From: Hydrogenophaga intermedia
GTDB taxonomy: Bacteria > Pseudomonadota > Gammaproteobacteria > Burkholderiales > Burkholderiaceae_C
DNA: 64,000 nt
Assembly (NCBI RefSeq): GCF_000723405.1
Contig: NZ_CCAE010000025.1
Span: 1 to 64,000, forward strand
Direction of reading: 5' to 3'
Shown: one piece after another, positions 1 to 9,025 of the stretch
How positions within the stretch are numbered: the stretch's first letter is position 1
How the letters are laid out: every line of letters starts with the position of its first letter
Position numbers and translations under genes: made by a program
Notes under the pieces: model-generated
The model's database searches: none
Told to the model about the DNA's origin: nothing
Seen by the model: the letters and a program-made list of their open reading frames with translations, nothing else

Positions 1-2
1 AG

Positions 3-77
3 GTGGTGGGCGCGCAGCTTCGCGCCATGATGCCCTGGATCGCCAAGAACAAGCTGGTCGATCAGAGCCGCAACTGA
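3..77 (+). CDS. C-terminal end of an unidentified protein (partial)
   Basis: Only the last 24 codons lie in the window, ending ...MMPWIAKNKLVDQSRN before a TGA at 75-77. The frame is open to the window edge. It runs in the same direction as the SDR gene that starts 20 nt downstream, so the two are probably cotranscribed. The tail is too short for me to assign a family. Confidence 0.5.
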   Translation: MVGAQLRAMMPWIAKNKLVDQSRN

Positions 78-96
78 GCTGACAGGAGTGCCTCGC

Positions 97-894
97 ATGG
101 TGGAGGACGGACGGGAACACAAGGTGGCCATCGTCACCGGCGCGGCGCGCGGCATCGGCCTGGCCACGGCGCGCTGGTTTCTCCAGCGCCAGTGGCGCGT
201 GGCCATCATCGACAAGGACGCGCCCGCGCTGAACGCCGCGCGCGATCAACTCGAATGGGAAGCGCCCGGCCGCGCCATCGCCCTGCCCTGCGACGTCTCC
301 AACCCCGTGCAGGTGGAGGCCATGGTGGCGATGGTGGACACCGAATGGGAACGCATCGACGCGCTGGTGAACAACGCGGGCGTGGCGGTCTTCAAGCCCC
401 TGGTGCAGACCAGCTTCGAAGAGTGGCGCCACGTGATGGCCACCAACCTCGACGGCGCCTTCCTCTGCAGCCAGGCGGTGGTGCCCGTGATGCGCAAACG
501 CGGCGGCGCCATCGTCAACATCGCCTCCATCTCGGGCCTGCGCGCCAGCACCCTGCGCGTGGCCTATGGCACCAGCAAGGCCGCGCTCATCCACTTCACC
601 AGGCAGCAGGCGGTGGAACTGGCGGGCCTGGGCATCCGCAGCAACGCCATCGCGCCCGGCCCGGTGGAAACGGCCATGGCCAAGCAGGTGCACACACCCG
701 AGATCCGCGCCGACTACCACGCGGCCGTGCCGCTGGCGCGCTACGGCTCCGAGGAAGAAATCGCCAACGGCATCGGCTTCCTGTGCTCACCGGAGGCGAG
801 CTACATCACCGGACAGGTGCTGGCGGTGGACGGGGGCTTCGATGCGGCGGGTGTGGGGTTGCCGACGCTGAGAAGGGATTTTGGCGGGGTCTGA
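97..894 (+). CDS. SDR family NAD(P)-dependent oxidoreductase
   Basis: A 265-aa classical short-chain dehydrogenase. Visible motifs are the Rossmann glycine motif TGAARGIG near the N-terminus, NNAG (structural), the catalytic Ser in NIASISG, YGTSK (catalytic Tyr and Lys), and a C-terminal ITGQVLAVDGG typical of FabG-like enzymes. It probably oxidises or reduces a hydroxyl/keto group in the cytoplasm; the substrate cannot be read from sequence. ATG 97 is preferred because AGGAG lies at 84-88 with 8-nt spacing; an upstream GTG at 88 overlaps that site. It follows a truncated upstream gene closely and converges on the DUF899 gene, with 13 nt between the stops. Confidence 0.88.
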   Translation: MVEDGREHKVAIVTGAARGIGLATARWFLQRQWRVAIIDKDAPALNAARDQLEWEAPGRAIALPCDVSNPVQVEAMVAMVDTEWERIDALVNNAGVAVFKPLVQTSFEEWRHVMATNLDGAFLCSQAVVPVMRKRGGAIVNIASISGLRASTLRVAYGTSKAALIHFTRQQAVELAGLGIRSNAIAPGPVETAMAKQVHTPEIRADYHAAVPLARYGSEEEIANGIGFLCSPEASYITGQVLAVDGGFDAAGVGLPTLRRDFGGV

Positions 895-907
895 AGGCGG
901 CCGCCGT

Positions 908-1615
908 TCAGTACTGCAGCTTGGGGTACCAGTTCTCGCCGCGCCCCTCGGGCGTCAGGTCCAGCACCGACCACAGCGGCGCCAGGTCGGGCGAATCGCG
1001 CGGGTCCTGACCGGGGTCGGCCATGTCCTTGGTCATCTGGCTGGCCCAGAAAAGGCGCACCTTGTCGCCGTCCTTGCGAAACACCGTCAGCGCGGGGTTC
1101 TCGCTGCCATCGGGATTCAACAGGCCCAGGTCGCGGGCGTAGTCGTCGCCCACGGTTTGCACGAACTGGATGTCGCGCCAGCCCCGTTCATTGGCGAACT
1201 CATACTGCCGGCCAACCGGCGAGCGGCCCAGGACCTTGAAGGCCACCCGCTGGCGGATGTCGCGGGCATTGCCGTTGAGCGCGCCGATCAGGTTGGTGCA
1301 CATCGGGCAAGGGCGCTGCCGCTGCGGGCCATACATCCAGAAGTAGGCGACGAGCGTGTCCTTGTCACCGAACAGGTCGATCAGTTCGGCGTCAAAGCCG
1401 TGCTCGTCCTTGAACTTGTACGCCTTCTCGATCACCGGGCCCGGGGGCAGTGCGCGGCGCTGCGCCACCACCCGCGTGCTGTGCCGCCGCAGTTCGATCT
1501 CCTCTGCCAGCAGGGCCCGGCGCGCGGCCTCGTACTCCGGCGAGGCGCCGGGAAAAGGCGTCTTCGCGTGCTCGGCAAGTTGCCTGGCGTCTTTGAGCGG
1601 GGCGGCGGAAGCCAT
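908..1615 (-). CDS. DUF899 family (thioredoxin-like fold) protein
   Basis: A 235-aa protein matching the DUF899 family, a thioredoxin-like superfamily of unknown function. The FGDKDTLVAYFWMYGPQR block is followed by PCPMCTNLIGALNG, where a CPMC pair sits in the position of the thioredoxin active site. The C-terminus carries WSVLDLTPEGRG. The frame is open far upstream, but the start MASAAPLKDARQLA is chosen because AAAGAGG lies just before it and upstream residues look non-coding. There is no signal peptide. It lies downstream of, and in the same direction as, a small hypothetical gene. A redox role is inferred from fold only. Confidence 0.8.
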   Translation of the reverse strand: MASAAPLKDARQLAEHAKTPFPGASPEYEAARRALLAEEIELRRHSTRVVAQRRALPPGPVIEKAYKFKDEHGFDAELIDLFGDKDTLVAYFWMYGPQRQRPCPMCTNLIGALNGNARDIRQRVAFKVLGRSPVGRQYEFANERGWRDIQFVQTVGDDYARDLGLLNPDGSENPALTVFRKDGDKVRLFWASQMTKDMADPGQDPRDSPDLAPLWSVLDLTPEGRGENWYPKLQY

Positions 1616-1737
1616 CAGTGCGCCTCTTTGGAAGTGGGACCGTCCATGCTGTCCCACAAGAAGGGCGTGGCGTGCAGGACGGCGCGCGGTCCGTGTGTCG
1701 GCAAGGTCCGACACCGTGCAGGAGCCCCCGGGGAACG

Positions 1738-2103
1738 TCAAGCGGTTTCGGATTGACCGTCGCCCGCGCGCGTGTCGGGCCGCTCGACCCAGGCCCCGCC
1801 CTCCTCGTCCCGATACCAATGGCGCCACCCATGGCGGTGCGCGTGCTGCACATACGGCCCGCGCAGCAGGCGCGGTGTGCCCTCCGTGCTCTGTTCGGTG
1901 CCCAGCAGGTACACCGCTTCCACGAAGGCCGCCGCGCGTTGGGGCTTGAGCTTGCGCAGATCCGCGTCCACCAGCTCGGCGGCCTGCTCCACCGAGCCGG
2001 CGCGCACCAGGAAGCAGGTGTCGGCGCCATCGGGGCCGCCGGTGAAGGGGTCGTCGGCGTCGTTGCCCCAGCGGATGACTTCGTACAGGTTCATGAAAAA
2101 CAT
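1738..2103 (-). CDS. Conserved hypothetical protein, about 121 aa
   Basis: A soluble, acidic, small protein beginning MFFMNLYEVIRWGNDADDP and containing CFLVRAGSVEQAAELVD and WYRDEEGG. I have an impression of similar proteins in related betaproteobacteria but know no function. The start is uncertain: TTG 2115, ATG 2103 and ATG 2094 are all in frame and none has a strong ribosome site; ATG 2103 is used. It is divergent from the exported protein at 2167, sharing a roughly 60-bp spacer with a TATATC -10-like element (about 2143). DUF899 follows it on the same strand 122 bp downstream. Confidence 0.6.
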   Translation of the reverse strand: MFFMNLYEVIRWGNDADDPFTGGPDGADTCFLVRAGSVEQAAELVDADLRKLKPQRAAAFVEAVYLLGTEQSTEGTPRLLRGPYVQHAHRHGWRHWYRDEEGGAWVERPDTRAGDGQSETA

Positions 2104-2166
2104 CACCCGTTTCAAGGGCCGGGGCAGTGTACTGTCAGGGGATATATCAACCGCTCCAAGCCCCGC

Positions 2167-2706
2167 ATGAAGCCCCTACGCGCCGCTCCCGTCCTCGCTG
2201 CCGCCCTGATCGTGCTGGCGTCCACCGCCCAGGCCCAGACCCAGGGCAAGCTCGACTTCAAGCCGCCGGACCTGCCGGCGGAGTTCAAGGGACTGAAAAG
2301 CCTGCAGCAGATCGGCGGCGCCTGCGACGTGCTGTTCAACCGCACGACGAAGACCCTCACCGATGAGTACTTCAAGTCCACCGACAGCGAGCGCGCGGGC
2401 GCCGTCTTCGGGTGGATGCGCAATCTGGTGGCGCGCCGCCATGCGCTGGAGACCGCGGGCGTGACCGGCATGGGCATCGCAACAGCCGACATCCCGGTGA
2501 TCCAGGCGGCGTTCCGCGCGCCGAACATGAGCCCCGCCGGCATGGAGCGCGCCTTCAAGTTCTGCGACGACCTGGGCGACTCGGTCACCGTTGCAGCCAA
2601 GCAGGCACTGGACGCCAGCGAGTGGGCCGACTACCAGGCCCAGGTGTCCAGGCGCACGCTCAAGGCCCTGATGGACAACGCCCCCCCGGAGAAGAAAGCT
2701 GACTGA
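2167..2706 (+). CDS. Exported hypothetical protein
   Basis: A 179-aa protein with a clear Sec signal peptide: basic MKPLR, a hydrophobic core, then cleavage probably after AQA near residue 23. The mature part is predicted periplasmic, mixed helical, with two Cys residues (GGACDVL and FKFCDDLG) that could form a disulfide. No known domain is recognised. The frame is open upstream to 1618, but the signal peptide fixes the start at ATG 2167. It converges on the PhoD-like gene, 16 nt away. Confidence 0.7.
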   Translation: MKPLRAAPVLAAALIVLASTAQAQTQGKLDFKPPDLPAEFKGLKSLQQIGGACDVLFNRTTKTLTDEYFKSTDSERAGAVFGWMRNLVARRHALETAGVTGMGIATADIPVIQAAFRAPNMSPAGMERAFKFCDDLGDSVTVAAKQALDASEWADYQAQVSRRTLKALMDNAPPEKKAD

Positions 2707-2722
2707 GACGGCCCGCCGCGCC

Positions 2723-4495
2723 TCACTGCACCGGCGCCACCGCCAGCAGGTGGTTGGAGAAGCTGCTCTCCGTCTCGCATCGCCAGGTCGCCCACAGCTT
2801 GCAGCCCTCGGGCGAGCCTTCGTCCAGCTCCAGCGCCAGCCAGTTGCGCGCCGCCATCACGTGCTTGTCGTGGCCCGGGAAGGTCATCATCTCGGCAACG
2901 TACTGCACGTCGATGTTCTGCGGGTGCTTCGCACTCGAGTTCAACCAGGACAGAAACAGGCGCTCCATCACGCCCATGAGCGAAGGGTGCACCACCGCCG
3001 ATGACGTGAACTGGTGCATCTGCGACCAGGTGTCGGAGGCCGGCAGGTCCTTGCGGTAGGCGGTGCCCCAGGCCGCCACGTGCACATCGCCCGAGACGAG
3101 CGAGACGCGGATCTTCTTGTCCTTGGCCAGCGACGAGAACACCTCCAGCAGCCGCTTGCGTTCGCCCTCGTGGTCGTCGTGCGACCAGTGGTCCTTCAGG
3201 TCGTCGGCGTTGCTGTCGGTCACGTGGTCCGCGCCGAACTTGTCCAGCAGCAGCTCGGCCAACGACAGCTTGGGGTGCACCACGGGCACGGAGGACATGA
3301 ACAGCAGGTGCCGGCAGGCCTTGTCTGCGGGCAGATCGCCGCCGGGCAGCGTGCCCAGCCAGGCCTTGATTCCCCGCCAGGTGTCCGTGCCCATGACCTG
3401 GTTGCGCGAGCGCTCGGTGCGCAGGTCGGCTGCGACGACGGCGAGCGGCCCGAGCGCAAAGGCCGAAGTGAAACCCGGTTGCCCGTCGAGCAGGGGCAGC
3501 GCCAGCGGGTCCTTCGACAATGCCCGGCTCCAGTTGATCGGTTCGAGCAAGGGGTCTTGCTTCGAGAAGCCGGCTGGCGTCACGTCGATGAGTTCGGGCA
3601 GGTCCGCCAGCGCGTGCTGCATCTGGAACACCCAGAAGGCACGTCGCGCATGGCGGAACAGCGTCTGGAACAGCGGGCTGTGCTGCATCTCGCAGCTGTA
3701 GGAGCCCCAACCGTCGAAGATGTCGTGGTCGTCCCACATCATGATGGTGGGGATGCGCGCCATGGCCGACGCGGCGTCCAGCGAAGGCGTCTTCGACGAC
3801 CAGGCGCCGCGGTCCTTGGGCAGCCAGCGCTGCTGGTACAAGCCGAAGTAGTAGGCCTCGATCTTCTTCTCCAATGCGGCCGTCACCTTGAAGCTCAGTT
3901 GCTCCGCGCGCGGCAGCGCCACCCACTGGCGCAGCGCCTCGATCTCCTCCCAGATCGAATCGAAGTAGATCTGGTCGCCGCCCATGAGCATGAGGTTGAA
4001 GCGCTGCAACTGCTTGTCGTGGATGCGGCGCTCGTGCCAGAGCTGTTCCTTGTCGAGCAGCTTGGGCTCGCCCGAGGGCAGCGGCACGCGCAGCGATTTG
4101 TCGTGGCTGAAGAGCAGGTCCTCCCACACGGCGTTGGAGGTGCGCACCAGCTTGCGCATCACCGCCGGGTCCGAGAAGCCATTGCAGGACACGTAGGCCA
4201 TGCGTGGCGCCTCGCCTTTGGCGGGCACGGTCAGCGCCCACCGCGGCCCGCCCACGATGCCGTAGCCGACCATGCGCTCGGTCTTCAGCAAGCGGCACGA
4301 CAGGTCGTAGCGCAGGTAGCGCTCGCCATTGGCGAGCAGCAGTTCGCGCGGCTTGGGGCAGGGCTTGCCGTCCAGCTCCATCGTGGGGATGGGCGCGGCC
4401 TCTTTCAGGCCGATGAGGGCGGTGACTTTCCACAGGCCGCCGGCACTGCCGCGAAAGGACAGCACGGGGCCGAGCAACAGGTCTTTGTCGTTCAT
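2723..4495 (-). CDS. PhoD-like metallophosphatase family protein
   Basis: A 590-aa protein with metal-site motifs of the PhoD/alkaline phosphatase D superfamily: GGDQIYFDSIW, MMWDDHDIFDGWG and SGDVHVAAWG in the expected order. It lacks a signal peptide and Tat motif, so it is predicted cytoplasmic, unlike Bacillus PhoD; this matches the cytoplasmic PhoD-like group. Likely activity is phosphoester or phosphodiester hydrolysis; the substrate is unknown. The start MNDKDLLLGPVLS was chosen because residues upstream in the open frame look non-coding. Confidence 0.8.
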   Translation of the reverse strand: MNDKDLLLGPVLSFRGSAGGLWKVTALIGLKEAAPIPTMELDGKPCPKPRELLLANGERYLRYDLSCRLLKTERMVGYGIVGGPRWALTVPAKGEAPRMAYVSCNGFSDPAVMRKLVRTSNAVWEDLLFSHDKSLRVPLPSGEPKLLDKEQLWHERRIHDKQLQRFNLMLMGGDQIYFDSIWEEIEALRQWVALPRAEQLSFKVTAALEKKIEAYYFGLYQQRWLPKDRGAWSSKTPSLDAASAMARIPTIMMWDDHDIFDGWGSYSCEMQHSPLFQTLFRHARRAFWVFQMQHALADLPELIDVTPAGFSKQDPLLEPINWSRALSKDPLALPLLDGQPGFTSAFALGPLAVVAADLRTERSRNQVMGTDTWRGIKAWLGTLPGGDLPADKACRHLLFMSSVPVVHPKLSLAELLLDKFGADHVTDSNADDLKDHWSHDDHEGERKRLLEVFSSLAKDKKIRVSLVSGDVHVAAWGTAYRKDLPASDTWSQMHQFTSSAVVHPSLMGVMERLFLSWLNSSAKHPQNIDVQYVAEMMTFPGHDKHVMAARNWLALELDEGSPEGCKLWATWRCETESSFSNHLLAVAPVQ

Positions 4496-4606
4496 GGGTG
4501 AACTCGATCCGGTGGTTGGGGCCCGGCGAGCATGTCCCGGTTTTCGACGGCGCGGACGACGGCGAATGGACGAATGGGGGATGCGCGGGCTACCAGAATG
4601 CGGCGC

Positions 4607-4675
4607 ATGCGAACCCTCTACCAGGCCGCCAACGCCGTCGAAACCCACATCCTGCAGGGCTACCTGCAGCACTGA
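4607..4675 (+). pseudogene. Truncated DUF2007 (signal-transducing protein family) remnant
   Basis: A 22-codon ORF starting MRTLYQAANAVETHIL resembles the N-terminus of DUF2007 proteins, which typically open with an (L/V)Y-AANxVEAH pattern and run about 70-110 aa. Here the frame stops after GYLQH, and the DNA immediately downstream is the end of the osmC gene on the other strand. I read this as the 5' stub of a deleted gene. It could be chance, but the match covers most of its length. Confidence 0.4.
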
Positions 4676-4688
4676 AGCGACGGGACGG

Positions 4689-5135
4689 TCAACCGCCCAG
4701 GCGCTGTCCGGTGGCGTCGCTCACGCTCAGGCGCACGTCCATGCCGGCGCGCACGCTCTGCGTGACGGTACAGAAATCCTCGAACTGCGCGAGCACGCGC
4801 TCCAGGTGCTCCAGTTCGGCGGCGGGCTTGCCCAGGCTCAGCGCCACGTCCACGCCCGTCACGCGCAGGCGCTTGTCTTCGTTGCGGCCGATGGTGGCGG
4901 TGGCAGTGGCGCTCAGCGTTCCCGGGTCCTGCTTGTACTTCTGCAGCGCGAACAGCAGGCTGGCGCCGAGGCAGTTGGCCACGGCCGCCAGCAGCAGGTG
5001 CTCGGGTGACGGCCCGGCGCCCTGGCCCAGCGGCGCGGGCAGGTCGGCGTTGAGCGCCGGCATGGCCGAACCGAAATCGACGAGGAACTGGTAGCCCTGC
5101 TGGCGGGTGACGGTGATGCTGACGGTGTCGCTCAT
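4689..5135 (-). CDS. OsmC family peroxiredoxin-like protein
   Basis: A 148-aa OsmC/Ohr superfamily protein. The two conserved redox cysteines are in LAAVANCLG (middle) and FEDFCTVTQSVR (C-terminal half). The second block is typical of the YhfA/OsmC-like branch rather than Ohr. Members reduce organic hydroperoxides using paired cysteines in the cytoplasm. The gene stands alone, with a perfect 9-bp palindrome 19-37 nt upstream of its start (5154-5172) that could be an operator. Confidence 0.85.
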   Translation of the reverse strand: MSDTVSITVTRQQGYQFLVDFGSAMPALNADLPAPLGQGAGPSPEHLLLAAVANCLGASLLFALQKYKQDPGTLSATATATIGRNEDKRLRVTGVDVALSLGKPAAELEHLERVLAQFEDFCTVTQSVRAGMDVRLSVSDATGQRLGG

Positions 5136-5153
5136 GGGTGGTGTTCTTTCGAT

Positions 5154-5172
5154 GGGTTCAAGGCTTGAACCC
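5154..5172. promoter_or_regulatory. Perfect palindrome upstream of osmC (operator-like)
   Basis: GGGTTCAAGGCTTGAACCC is a perfect inverted repeat with 9-nt arms around a central G. It is placed just upstream of the OsmC start, where a repressor or activator could bind. The regulator is not identified in this window. Confidence 0.35.
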
Positions 5173-5226
5173 GACCTTAGCGCACGCGCGTGAGCGGGCC
5201 TTGAGGCACGTCAACTCACCGCCCCA

Positions 5227-7773
5227 TCACCTGGGCAAGGCGTACGCGATCACCGAGTCCCCCGCCTTGGTGCCCAGCGAGCCATGCCCGCCCGCCGCCA
5301 CCACCACGTACTGGCGCCCATCGCGCCCGAGGTAGCTCATGGGCGTGGCCTGGCCGCCCGCCGGCAGGCGGCTTTGCCACAGCGTCTCGCCCGTGCTCAG
5401 GTCGTAGGCGCGCAGGTAGTCGTCCAGCGTGCCCGAGAGGAAGGCCACACCGCCCTGCGTGATGAGCGGCCCACCCAGGCTGGGCACGCCCATCTTGAAC
5501 GGCAGGGGCACGGGCGCCAGGTCGCGCACGGTGGCGTTGCGGTGCTGCCAGACGACCTCGCCGCTGACGAGGTCCACCCCCGCCACGTAGCCCCAGGGCG
5601 GCGCCTGGCAGGGCAGGCCCAGGGGCGAGGTGAACGCGCCCATCTTCACGGCGAAGGGAGCGCCGAAGTTCTCGTTGAGCGCGGGCAGGTCGTCCTTGGG
5701 CTGGTTGTCGCCCTGCACCATCAGCGCGGTGTCGTCCGGCCGGGGCACCAGTTGTGAGGTGAACGCCAGGTAGGCCGGCGTGGTGAAGGCCACCTGGCGC
5801 ACCGGGTCCACCGCGATGCCGCCCCAGTTGAAGACGCCGAAGTTGCCGGGGTAGACCAGCGAGCCCTCGGTGGACGGCGGCGTGTAGCGCCCTTCGTAGC
5901 GCAGCCGCTTCAAGGCGATGCGGCAGCCCAGTTGGTCGAACGGCGTGGCGCCCCACATGGCCGCGCCGTGCAAGGGCTCAGGCTCGAAGGAAATGGACGA
6001 GACGGGCTGCGTGGGCGCGGTGCGGTCGCCCTCGGCCGCGCCTTGCGGCACGGGCACCTCGCGCACGGGGTGCACGGGCTTGCCGGTGCGGCGGTCCAGC
6101 ACGAACAGCTCGCCCTGCTTGGTGGGCTGCACCAGCGCGGGCACGCTGGCGCCCTGAATGTTCAAGTCCACCAGCGTGGGCTGCGAAGGCACGTCGTAAT
6201 CCCACAGGTCGTGGTGCACCGTCTGGAACACCCAGCGCAGCCGGCCCGTGGCCAGCTCCAGCGCCACCACGGACGAACCCACGCGCTCCACCTGCGGGCT
6301 GCGCTTGCCGCCCCACTGGTCCGGCGGCGGGTTGCCCAGCGGCAAGTACACCAGGCCCAGCGCCTCGTCCACGCTCATGATCGACCACACATTGGGCGAG
6401 CTGGCCGAGTACGTTTGCCCCGGCTGCAGGGGCGTTTGGTCGTCGGGACGCGCCGGGTCCCAGGCCCACAGCAGCGCGCCGGTGCGCACGTCGTAGCCGC
6501 GCACCACGCCGGATGGCTCGTTGACCGACACGTTGTCCAGCACCGTGCCGCCCACCACCAGCACGCGCTGCGTGGCCACCACCGGCGAGGTGGAGTAGTA
6601 GCCGCCCAGCTTCACGTTCGGCATGCCGCGCCACAGGTTGATCTGGCCCGTGCCCTCGCCGAAGCTGCTGCACACCTCACCACTGCGCGGGTCCAGCGCG
6701 ATCACGCGGCCGTCGGCCGTGGGCATGTACAGCATGGCGGGGCAGTTGTCGGTGGCGGGGCTGTCCTGCGCGGCAACGGGCAACTCGGGGCCGCTGAGCG
6801 CCGGTGCCGCGGGCGGCTTGCCGCCGGCGGCCACCGGGGCCTCGCCCGGGGTGGCGGGCGCCACGCTCTCGGCCGCCGAGCCGCCCTGGCCCGACCAGTA
6901 CGACAGCCCCCGGCAGGTGAGGTGCTGCAGCGCCAGTCCCGAGCGAATCTTCGGGTCGAAGCGCCACAGCTCCTCACCCGTCGTTGCGTCCAGTGCGATG
7001 ACCTGCTGGTGCGGCGTGCACAGGAACAGGTGATCGCCCACCTTCAGCGGCGTCACCTCGAAGGTGGTTTCCTGGGGGTCACCGGGCTGGCCGCGCAGGT
7101 CGCCGGTGCGGAAGTGCCAGGCTTCCTCCAGTTGCCCCACGTTCTCGGGCGTGATCTGCGCCAGCGGCGCGTAGCGTTGGCCGTGGCCCGTGCGGCCATA
7201 GGCGTGCCACTCGCCCGCCGGCACGCCATTGCCCTGCGCCAGCGAACCGCGCGGCCCGGGCAAGCTGCCCCGGGTTGTGAAGGGGTCCACCACCCAGGAC
7301 GCGACAGCCACGCCCAGGTACAGCACCAGCACGCCGGCCAGCGCGCCGCGCCCGCCGCGCCAGCCCATTGACGGTGCCGTGCCGCGCACCTGCGGGTCGT
7401 GACTCAGGCGCCGCGCCACGGCGGGCAGCAGCATCAGCAGGCCCAGCACGAAGAACACATCACCGCGCGCGGCCAGGCCCCACCAGGCCAGGCCCACCTC
7501 CCACAGCGACCACAGCAGCGTGGCCAACACGAACCCCGCGTACACCCACAAGGCCATGGGCTGCGCCTGCACCAGCAGCAGCGCCACGAAGCCCAACGCC
7601 GCGCCCGACAGCACGTAGTAGGGCGTGCCGCCCAGCATCAGCAGCCAGCCACCGCCCGCGAACAGCACCAGGGCGGCCACGGCCAACAGCACCACCAGCA
7701 GCAAAGTGAGCCCGTGTTGCGTCAGCGGCGGCGGTGGAGGCGATGGGACATGCGGTGGCGCGGCGGTGGGCAT
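5227..7773 (-). CDS. Membrane-bound PQQ-dependent dehydrogenase, glucose/quinate/shikimate family
   Basis: An 848-aa quinoprotein. The N-terminal ~150 residues hold about five membrane segments, as in glucose (Gcd) and quinate/shikimate (QuiA) dehydrogenases. A periplasmic eight-bladed propeller follows from GQRYAPLAQITPENV. HHDLWDYDVPSQP contains the Asp equivalent to the catalytic base of Gcd, and QPTKQGELFVLDRRTG contains the PQQ-contacting Lys. It should oxidise a sugar or cyclitol in the periplasm and pass electrons to ubiquinone; the exact substrate is not decided by sequence. A Pro/Ala-rich insert lies in the first third of the propeller (GEAPVAAGGKPPAAP). The start is set by AAGGGAG seven bases before ATG 7773. 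Divergent from the Kelch gene. Confidence 0.88.
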   Translation of the reverse strand: MPTAAPPHVPSPPPPPLTQHGLTLLLVVLLAVAALVLFAGGGWLLMLGGTPYYVLSGAALGFVALLLVQAQPMALWVYAGFVLATLLWSLWEVGLAWWGLAARGDVFFVLGLLMLLPAVARRLSHDPQVRGTAPSMGWRGGRGALAGVLVLYLGVAVASWVVDPFTTRGSLPGPRGSLAQGNGVPAGEWHAYGRTGHGQRYAPLAQITPENVGQLEEAWHFRTGDLRGQPGDPQETTFEVTPLKVGDHLFLCTPHQQVIALDATTGEELWRFDPKIRSGLALQHLTCRGLSYWSGQGGSAAESVAPATPGEAPVAAGGKPPAAPALSGPELPVAAQDSPATDNCPAMLYMPTADGRVIALDPRSGEVCSSFGEGTGQINLWRGMPNVKLGGYYSTSPVVATQRVLVVGGTVLDNVSVNEPSGVVRGYDVRTGALLWAWDPARPDDQTPLQPGQTYSASSPNVWSIMSVDEALGLVYLPLGNPPPDQWGGKRSPQVERVGSSVVALELATGRLRWVFQTVHHDLWDYDVPSQPTLVDLNIQGASVPALVQPTKQGELFVLDRRTGKPVHPVREVPVPQGAAEGDRTAPTQPVSSISFEPEPLHGAAMWGATPFDQLGCRIALKRLRYEGRYTPPSTEGSLVYPGNFGVFNWGGIAVDPVRQVAFTTPAYLAFTSQLVPRPDDTALMVQGDNQPKDDLPALNENFGAPFAVKMGAFTSPLGLPCQAPPWGYVAGVDLVSGEVVWQHRNATVRDLAPVPLPFKMGVPSLGGPLITQGGVAFLSGTLDDYLRAYDLSTGETLWQSRLPAGGQATPMSYLGRDGRQYVVVAAGGHGSLGTKAGDSVIAYALPR

Positions 7774-7959
7774 GGCGGTCTCCCTTCGAGCTGGAAAGGG
7801 CATCGCCAGCAAAGCACGTTCCTGCCCGAGCGTTGGGCGCGCCCGCTGCCTCACGCGGCATTGTTCGTTCAGGCCGATCAATCTGTTCGGCCCTGCGCGT
7901 CTGGTCTTTTGCGGTGGCTTGCCTAGCATGCGCCCCACCGCAACACACCAGGCCCGACC

Positions 7960-8997
7960 ATGCAACGACGCGACACTTTGCGGCTCGCCGCCGCCCTGGC
8001 GGCAGCGCCCCTTCTGAAGCCCGCGCTGGCGCAGGCCCCGGCCACCGCGCCGCGCTGGACCACCGCCGCCGCGCCCTCGCTCGCGCGGCAGGAGCTCTAC
8101 CCCGAGGTCTTGAACGGCCGCATCTACGTGGCCGGCGGCCTGCTCAACCCGAACACCGGCTACTCCGCGCACGTCGAGTCCTACGACCCCGCGACCGACC
8201 GCTGGACGCGCCTGGCCACGCTGCCCGAGGCGCGCCACCACATCGCGCTGGCCGCGGCCGGTGGGTTCATCCACGGCGTGGGCGGCTTCAGTGGTGGCTT
8301 CCCCAACTGGCGCGCCCAGGCGTCGACCTATGTGTACGACCCCGCCGCCAACCGCTGGAGCGAGGGCGTTCCCCTGCCCTACGCCTGCGCCGAGGGCGTG
8401 TTCGCCGGCGTTGCGGGCCGGCTCTACCTGGTGGGTGGGCGCGTGCGCGAACACGAGGCCGCGCGGCATTTCAACCAGCACGCCGACACCGCGCGCGGCC
8501 TGGTGTTCGATCCCGCCAGCGCGCGTTGGTCGCCCATCGCCGACGCACCCACCGCGCGCAACAGCGCCGCCGCCGCCGTCATCGACGGCCGCCTCTACGT
8601 GGTGGGCGGGCGCCAGGCCTTGAAGCAGGCAGATGGCTCGCTGCGCCAGGTGAACGTGCCGAGCCTGGAGGTGTACGACCCCGCCGCCGACCGCTGGACC
8701 ACACGCGCCCCCATGCCGCAAGCGCAAGGCGGCCTGGCCGCCACGGCGCACGGTGGGCGCCTGTATGTCTTCGGTGGCGAGCAGTGGGTGCCCGAACAGA
8801 AGGTCTTCGCCGATGCCTGGGTGTACGACCCGGCGAGCGACCGCTGGAGCGCCCTGCCGCCCCTGCCCACGCCGCGCCACGGCCTGGGCGCGGCCACCGT
8901 GGGCGACCGCATTCACGTGTTCGGCGGCGGCACGCGCGTGGGGGGCGACCACGCCAGCACCGTGCACGAGGTGCTGCTGTTGGGCGCTGGGGCTTGA
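7960..8997 (+). CDS. Exported Kelch-repeat beta-propeller protein
   Basis: A 345-aa protein with about six Kelch repeats. Each has a double Gly and a YDPA..RW strand: VAGGLLNPN / YDPATDRW, GVGGFSGG / YDPAANRW, LVGGRVRE / FDPASARW, VVGGRQAL / YDPAADRW, VFGGEQ / YDPASDRW, VFGGGTRV. The N-terminus MQRRDTLRLAAALAAAP with ALAQA cleavage is a signal peptide with a weak twin-arginine character. It is predicted periplasmic. The function (galactose-oxidase-like fold, binding or enzymatic) is unknown; the Cu ligands of true galactose oxidase are not evident. It is divergent from the PQQ dehydrogenase across a 186-bp spacer. Confidence 0.82.
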   Translation: MQRRDTLRLAAALAAAPLLKPALAQAPATAPRWTTAAAPSLARQELYPEVLNGRIYVAGGLLNPNTGYSAHVESYDPATDRWTRLATLPEARHHIALAAAGGFIHGVGGFSGGFPNWRAQASTYVYDPAANRWSEGVPLPYACAEGVFAGVAGRLYLVGGRVREHEAARHFNQHADTARGLVFDPASARWSPIADAPTARNSAAAAVIDGRLYVVGGRQALKQADGSLRQVNVPSLEVYDPAADRWTTRAPMPQAQGGLAATAHGGRLYVFGGEQWVPEQKVFADAWVYDPASDRWSALPPLPTPRHGLGAATVGDRIHVFGGGTRVGGDHASTVHEVLLLGAGA

Positions 8998-9025
8998 GGG
9001 CTTTCACGCCCTTTTCCACCTGCCC

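Noticed and set aside
7774..8967. Upstream extension of the PQQ dehydrogenase frame through the Kelch gene (total 1246 aa)
   Set aside because: The extension is antisense to the Kelch gene and has no family similarity; ATG 7773 has a good ribosome site and begins the first membrane helix region.
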